A DNA stretch of 64,000 bases, from NCBI GenBank assembly GCA_017480185.1, contig JAFVBC010000028.1, positions 1 to 64,000 of the forward strand, read 5' to 3'. The stretch is from Bacteroidales bacterium (lineage in GTDB: Bacteria > Bacteroidota > Bacteroidia > Bacteroidales > P3). The position numbers and the translations under genes are program-made. The first letter of the stretch is position 1; the number at the start of each line of letters is the position of its first letter. Shown here piece by piece: positions 59,501-64,000 of this stretch. The notes beneath the pieces were generated by a model, which was not told the DNA's origin, did no database searches, and worked only from the letters and a program-made list of their open reading frames with translations.

Positions 59501-60836
59501 CACTATAGTAGCTATCTCTACCCCCGCTGGCGTGGGAGGCGTGGCTCTGTTGCGAGTGTCGGGCGCGGATAGTTTGGCTTGTGTATTGGCTCATCTGAAT
59601 GTTGATGTTTTGCTCCCACGGCATGCCACATACTGCCACTTTGAAACCTATGGTAGTGTGGTTGACGATGTGGTGGCAACTTTCTTCCAGTCGCCATCCA
59701 GCTACACGGGCGAAGATGTGGTGGAGTTGGCTTGCCACGGGTCGGTATACGTCCAACAAACCCTTGTGCAGACTTTTTTGAACGATGGGCTACGCATGGC
59801 CGAGCCTGGAGAGTTCACTCTGCGAGCATTCAAAAACGGCAAGATGAACCTGTCGCAGGCCGAGTCGGTGGCAGATGTGATTGATGCCACTACGCGGTCG
59901 GCACATGAATTGGCCATGAGTCAGATGCGAGGGGGGTATGCCAAACGGTTGTCCGAATTGCGCAAGCAGATGGTCGATATGGCTGCATTGATAGAGCTTG
60001 AATTGGATTTCAGTCAGGAGGATGTAGAGTTTGCCGATCGTGGCCGACTGCAAACCACCCTCGATCAACTTTCAAAAGAGGTATCGCACTTGTGCAACTC
60101 GTTTCAAATGGGCAACGCAATTAAAGAGGGCGTTCCAATTGTTATTGTTGGAAGTCCCAATGTTGGTAAGTCGTCGTTACTCAATGCTTTGCTTGATGAG
60201 GAACGTGCCATTGTGTCGGATGTGCCTGGCACCACTCGCGACACCGTAGAAGCCTTGTTAATTGTTGACGGAATAAAGTTTAGAATTATAGACACGGCTG
60301 GTATTCACCAAACTGCCGATACGGTAGAACTCATGGGAATAGACCGTGCTCGTCGTGCTGCACAACAGGCAAGGATTGTGGTTGAAGTCGAAGATGTATC
60401 GTTAGGATTAGATTACACAGCGCATTCCGTACATCACGACGATAAAAAACACATCCGAGTACTTAACAAATGCGACCTCGATAAATCGGCGTATAAGTTT
60501 GACGGAGCTCAAATTGGAGACACTCTTTTTATCTGCACTTCCGCTACGCAAGGTATGGGTATTGAACCACTTAAGCAGACCATTGCCAGTATGGTACGCG
60601 CCGATGTGCAACCGTATGGCAACGTGCTTATCACCAACAGTCGGCACTACGAAGCTCTATTGCGTGTGGGCGATGCTTTAACACACGTGAAGCAAGGCAT
60701 GGATGATGGTGTTCCGACCGACCTGCTAATGGTCGACCTCCGCGATGCCCTCTACCATCTTGGTACAATTACCGGCGAAGTAACATCTAACGAGATTCTA
60801 TCGTCGGTGTTTTCAAGATTTTGCGTGGGTAAATAG
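59484..60836 (+). CDS. mnmE: tRNA uridine-5-carboxymethylaminomethyl GTPase MnmE
   Basis: A 450-residue GTPase that, with MnmG, modifies U34 of certain tRNAs. The N-terminal tetrahydrofolate-binding domain (TIVAISTPAGVGGVALLRVSG) is followed by helices enclosing the G domain: G1 GSPNVGKSS (about 221), switch region GTTRDTVE, DTAG in IIDTAGIHQT and NKCD. It ends with the catalytic C447-V-G-K. ATG 59484 (MSHSSDTIVA) gives the standard start; it overlaps the preceding gene by 17 bases. Confidence 0.97.
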   Translation: MSHSSDTIVAISTPAGVGGVALLRVSGADSLACVLAHLNVDVLLPRHATYCHFETYGSVVDDVVATFFQSPSSYTGEDVVELACHGSVYVQQTLVQTFLNDGLRMAEPGEFTLRAFKNGKMNLSQAESVADVIDATTRSAHELAMSQMRGGYAKRLSELRKQMVDMAALIELELDFSQEDVEFADRGRLQTTLDQLSKEVSHLCNSFQMGNAIKEGVPIVIVGSPNVGKSSLLNALLDEERAIVSDVPGTTRDTVEALLIVDGIKFRIIDTAGIHQTADTVELMGIDRARRAAQQARIVVEVEDVSLGLDYTAHSVHHDDKKHIRVLNKCDLDKSAYKFDGAQIGDTLFICTSATQGMGIEPLKQTIASMVRADVQPYGNVLITNSRHYEALLRVGDALTHVKQGMDDGVPTDLLMVDLRDALYHLGTITGEVTSNEILSSVFSRFCVGK

Positions 60837-61027
60837 AAGTGGGGCAGCAGGTAGTCCCTGTTATATGGCATGCCCCCTGTCAAGTGGGTCTTCTCGGTGC
60901 AATTCCCTGTTGATACTCTTCTTTTGTGAATGATTTTAAGTGGTCCCAATGTTGTGGCGCAATCTAAAAATGGAATGCAATAGGGTTGTAGTGTTGGCCC
61001 GAATGCTGGGGGGGGAGTAATGTGTGG

Positions 61028-61642
61028 CTACCGTTTATGGCCGAGTTTTGGGAGGATTTCTTTCTCAAAGATAGATCGTTCGACGATGCGGTAGTGGGGC
61101 TGATAGGCTGTGCGGTAGTTGGCCGAGTGGCTTGTGGCGTATTCTCCTCGGTTCAATAGGGTTTCTATGGCTGTTTTGTCGGAGTCGAAGTTGGGCAGAT
61201 CAAGGTCTGCAGCCTCAACGGTGGCAAGTATTTTATGCCACTCTTTGTTCCAATCATCTACCGATGGACGACTATGGCTATTGGCACTACGCAGAAAGGC
61301 ATCAAGTAGCTCGTCTTTAGTGAGTCGCCCGTCAAGGATTGTCAGCAGACTAACGCGGACGTGTTGCCCCGTAACACCGCAGTATTCGTACATTCGAGGC
61401 GCAATTGTGTCGGCGTTACATTGCGTCAGTTCGTATTCAAGATAGGCCATTGCACGATCTCTGTCGGCCACAAGGTGTTCGGCTCCCATGTAGTCTTGAA
61501 AACACGATTTGTATATGTCGAGAAGACGCGACTGGGGATAAGCCGACATGTGTTGCTGTAAGAAAGCCTCTCTCGGTTCTGTTTGTGCAAAAAGGGTTGC
61601 CGTTAGTATGACGAAAACTGCAAGCAGAAAGTTCTTTCTCAT
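61028..61642 (-). CDS. Exported conserved hypothetical protein
   Basis: A 204-residue protein with a signal peptide (MRKNFLLAVFVILTATLFAQ) and a mostly helical mature part. Notable blocks are LLDIYKSCFQDYMGAEHLVADRDRAMAYLEYEL, YEYCGVTGQHVRVSLLTILDG and NYRTAYQPHYRIVERSIFEKEILP. I recognise no domain; the pattern suggests a conserved Bacteroidales family. It follows the Wza-like gene by 51 bases on the same strand. Confidence 0.8.
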   Translation of the reverse strand: MRKNFLLAVFVILTATLFAQTEPREAFLQQHMSAYPQSRLLDIYKSCFQDYMGAEHLVADRDRAMAYLEYELTQCNADTIAPRMYEYCGVTGQHVRVSLLTILDGRLTKDELLDAFLRSANSHSRPSVDDWNKEWHKILATVEAADLDLPNFDSDKTAIETLLNRGEYATSHSANYRTAYQPHYRIVERSIFEKEILPKLGHKR

Positions 61643-61693
61643 ATAGCGAGGGGCGGCTTAGGACGCGATAATTGCGGTCCTGTTTTGCCCGAT

Positions 61694-62512
61694 TTATCGG
61701 TTGTGGGTGTTCTGGTATATTCTGCGCACATAAATTATGGTGGAATAGGCATATCTCACGGCCGAAGATGTTGTTGTGCCGTAGAGTTGCCACTCGTCGT
61801 TACGCAGACTTTTGCGTTTAGCATTATCGTCGGGTTCGACATATATTATGTCGTTGGGTTGCAGGTAGTAGAATGGTGAATTTAGTGCAAGGTGCGATGT
61901 TAGGTCAAGTGTGTCGGCGACAATGGAGTCGTTGATTGTGCGTAACACTGTTACATGATTTGCCAAGCCGTCTGGTTTAATATCGCCACAACGTGCAATA
62001 GCTTCGAGCACGGTGAGACGTTGCCCCGAGGCCGGCACTTGTTGAGGTGTGCGCACCTGGCCGATGACAGTTACTTTGAAGTTCATTAAGCGCACGTATA
62101 CCGTTGCATCGGTAAGGAACCCTCCTCGGCTCAATTGTGTTTCAATTAGGTGGCCGATGCTATCGGTGGAGAGCCCAGCTACGTGCAGCGTGCCCAGTTG
62201 TGGAAAGTAGATTGTGCCTTGTGGCGACACTGTGTAGCCGTTGACTTCATGTAGGGGAAGGTCGCTGTGGTTTGTTTCCTGGTTGAATGGTATGGCTGCT
62301 TCGTCGGACAGGCTATTGACGTGTATGTAAAGCAAGTCGTTGGGCTGGATGTGGACTGTGTAGTCGACCGCTATGTCAATGTTTTCATTCCTTGGAGCAT
62401 CGTATACATACGGCAGGTGTACCACCCTATAGCAACCCGACACAAGTAGCATCGCGGTGGTTAACAGTATTGTGCACAACCAGTGGCGCAGGGTTAACTC
62501 TTTTTGTGCCAT
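61694..62512 (-). CDS. Polysaccharide export lipoprotein (Wza/BexD family)
   Basis: A 272-residue outer-membrane lipoprotein (lipobox LLVSGC, Cys27). It has a Poly_export domain (about 45-130; VHIQPNDLLYIHVNSLSDE, GYTVSPQGTIYFPQLGTLHVAGLS) and a SLBB domain (FKVTVIGQVRTPQQVPASGQRLTVLEAIARCGDI, about 138-172). A C-terminal hydrophobic/aromatic helix (SAVRYAYSTIIYVRRIYQ) could insert in the outer membrane as in Wza. It overlaps the end of the acyl-CoA ligase gene by 19 bases. No other capsule genes are inside the window. Confidence 0.92.
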   Translation of the reverse strand: MAQKELTLRHWLCTILLTTAMLLVSGCYRVVHLPYVYDAPRNENIDIAVDYTVHIQPNDLLYIHVNSLSDEAAIPFNQETNHSDLPLHEVNGYTVSPQGTIYFPQLGTLHVAGLSTDSIGHLIETQLSRGGFLTDATVYVRLMNFKVTVIGQVRTPQQVPASGQRLTVLEAIARCGDIKPDGLANHVTVLRTINDSIVADTLDLTSHLALNSPFYYLQPNDIIYVEPDDNAKRKSLRNDEWQLYGTTTSSAVRYAYSTIIYVRRIYQNTHNR

Positions 62513-64000
62513 GGCATTGAAGGAAGTTCAATCGAACGGAATGCCGAGAAAAATCCCCTATCGTCGGTTTTATCTTTGCCGTATATGGATGTTACCACAT
62601 CGTGATACTTCTCCATGAGAGGGGCTCTGCGCAGTTTTAGTGTGGGCGAGAGCAAGCCATTGTTTGGCGTCCATTCGTCGCCTACGAGGCGGAACTGCTT
62701 TATCTGTTCGTGTGGAGCCAGTTGCTTGTTGTATTCGTCAAGCACCTTGCGCATCTTTTCCTGTGTTTGAGGCATGGCAATCAGCTCGGCATTGTCGCGG
62801 AAGTGCAGGCGGTGTTTCACTGCCCAATAGTGCAATGTGTTGAAGTTGGGACTGATTATGGCCGCAGCACTCTTTTGGTTTTCGCCTATCACCATCACCT
62901 GATCTATATACTCCGACCCGCGCAACATGTTCTCAATTAGTTGTGGAGCTACATATTTGCCTGCCGAGAGTTTGAAGATGTCCTTTTTGCGGTCGGTTAT
63001 TTTCAGGTATTTCCCGTTTATCAGTGTGCCAATATCGCCCGTGTGGAACCACCCATCTTTGTCTATCACTTGGGCTGTGTATTCGGGGTCTTTGTAATAA
63101 CCCAACATCACGTGCGGCCCACGTGTCAAGATTTCACCGTCGTCGTCAAAACGCATTTCAACGCCACTCAGTACAGGCCCCACTGTGCCAATCTTCACTT
63201 GATGATGGGCGGGGTCGTTTACGGCAATCACCGGACTTGTCTCCGACAGCCCGTAGCCCTCGTAAATGTTGATGCCGGCAGCGGCAAAAAGGCGCACCAT
63301 ATTGGGTTGGATCGAACTGCCACCGGTTACCACCACAAGCCGATGTCCCCCAAACTTGTCGCGCCATTGGCGATAGACCAGCCTGTCGAGCAGGAATTGG
63401 TTTATTTGGTAGAATGGTTGGAAGCGTTTGAAGACGGTGTAGTCGTAGCGTTGGCCGTGGCGGAACGCCCAGTCGTAGATGCTTTTCTTGATGCCAGTAA
63501 AGTCTTTTCCGGCAGCATACAACTTGTCGTACACCATTTCCAGCACGCGAGGCACGGCGCAGAAGAAGTCGCCGTGTATCTCTTGCATGTTTTGCTGTAT
63601 GGTGCCAAGGCTTTCGGCATAGTATATGCTCAAGCCTTTGACTTGGCAGTGGTAGTTCATAGACCGCTCGTAGATGTGGTTGAGCGGTAGGAATGAAAGG
63701 GCACGATGGCTGCTATTGCAAGGGCTAACTTGCGCGTGGGCAAGGAAATTGCTGCACAGGTTGCGGTGGCTCAGCATCACCCCCTTGGGCAGACCAGTGG
63801 TCCCGCTGGTGTATATCATCGATGTCCAGTCGTCGGGCTTTATTTCGCGTTTCCTGCGCTCTATCTCTGGCATCCATTTTTCGCGGTTGGCAATGCCAGC
63901 TTTAAGGATTTCGAGCATGCGATGCTCGCCTTCGATATTGGATAGGGTGTATACTTGCGGCTTGTTTTCGAGGCTGTCGATAGCTCCGCGCAGGCGCCCC
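62494..64000 (-). CDS. Long-chain fatty-acid--CoA ligase (AMP-forming), 5' end outside window
   Basis: The frame is open to the window edge, so the start is missing; about 502 residues are visible. It activates fatty acids to acyl-CoA through acyl-AMP. The P-loop-like motif YTSGTTGLPKGVMLSH, GYGLSETSPVIAV, the hinge TGDIGTLINGKYLKITDRKKDIFKLSAGKYV and the C-terminal lid are present. The layout matches the FAA1/long-chain eukaryote-like group in Bacteroidales. The gene ends inside the Wza-like gene (19-base overlap), so the two are probably co-transcribed. Confidence 0.95.
   Translation of the reverse strand, partial: GRLRGAIDSLENKPQVYTLSNIEGEHRMLEILKAGIANREKWMPEIERRKREIKPDDWTSMIYTSGTTGLPKGVMLSHRNLCSNFLAHAQVSPCNSSHRALSFLPLNHIYERSMNYHCQVKGLSIYYAESLGTIQQNMQEIHGDFFCAVPRVLEMVYDKLYAAGKDFTGIKKSIYDWAFRHGQRYDYTVFKRFQPFYQINQFLLDRLVYRQWRDKFGGHRLVVVTGGSSIQPNMVRLFAAAGINIYEGYGLSETSPVIAVNDPAHHQVKIGTVGPVLSGVEMRFDDDGEILTRGPHVMLGYYKDPEYTAQVIDKDGWFHTGDIGTLINGKYLKITDRKKDIFKLSAGKYVAPQLIENMLRGSEYIDQVMVIGENQKSAAAIISPNFNTLHYWAVKHRLHFRDNAELIAMPQTQEKMRKVLDEYNKQLAPHEQIKQFRLVGDEWTPNNGLLSPTLKLRRAPLMEKYHDVVTSIYGKDKTDDRGFFSAFRSIELPSMPWHKKS

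Overview
The window is a chromosome segment of a Bacteroidota bacterium, most likely of the order Bacteroidales. Three lines of evidence support this. (i) Promoters have the phylum's -7 motif TAnnTTTG, often with a TTTG about 20 bases upstream, in front of all three tRNA genes, a ferredoxin gene, a non-coding RNA and several protein genes. (ii) There is type IX secretion (T9SS) material: a PorX regulator, a PorT-like barrel protein and two cell-surface proteins with the T9SS C-terminal sorting domain. (iii) Protein families such as TonB-dependent receptors with a carboxypeptidase-like N-domain, a C10 (streptopain-type) protease and the so-called 'asparagine synthetase B' exported protein are typical of the group. 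I cannot name a genus from sequence alone.

Layout. 1-3.5 kb: TonB-dependent receptor and holA (minus strand). 3.5-4.0 kb: a gene-free stretch with two different palindromic repeats, then tRNA-Leu. 4.1-10.6 kb: a plus-strand run of exported protein genes (asnB-like, propeller protein, DsbD, C10 protease). 10.7-12.2 kb: tRNA-fMet, O-antigen ligase-like protein, tRNA-Gln. 12.3-15.4 kb: cupin, porin plus a gate-domain permease, two-cluster ferredoxin. 15.76-16.04 kb: a probable structured non-coding RNA with its own promoter and terminator. 16.1-17.6 kb: a von Willebrand A/barrel protein gene split by a frameshift. 17.7-21.1 kb: pepD, a histidine-rich CobW GTPase and ogt (minus). 21.5-29.0 kb: a type I restriction-modification island (hsdM-hsdS-fic-hsdR) whose hsdR end abuts a truncated gene. 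29.2-37.0 kb: purL with an acyltransferase, then ansA and porT-like, then an FAD protein. 37.2-42.1 kb: LTA-synthase-like sulfatase, uvrB, coiled-coil lipoprotein. 42.4-50.0 kb: mfd, rnr, M3 peptidase. 50.4-56.0 kb: FN3 surface protein, porX and an uncharacterised exported protein. 56.2-60.8 kb: uvrA, a small membrane protein, mnmE. 61.0-64.0 kb: exported hypothetical, Wza-like export lipoprotein and a long-chain acyl-CoA ligase cut by the window end.

Themes. DNA repair is concentrated here (ogt, uvrB, mfd, uvrA). T9SS regulator, apparatus and cargo genes also lie within one window. Intergenic regions carry two related-looking families of palindromic repeats. One is built from tandem TTCTTCAGT-type units, including a perfect 99-base palindrome at 21224-21322; the other is built on GGACTTGATAGGG. 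The most promising leads are the non-coding RNA at 15.76 kb, the palindromic repeats, the Fic gene embedded in the restriction operon with its disrupted insertion edge, and genes whose promoters sit so close to the start codon that the mRNAs should be leaderless.
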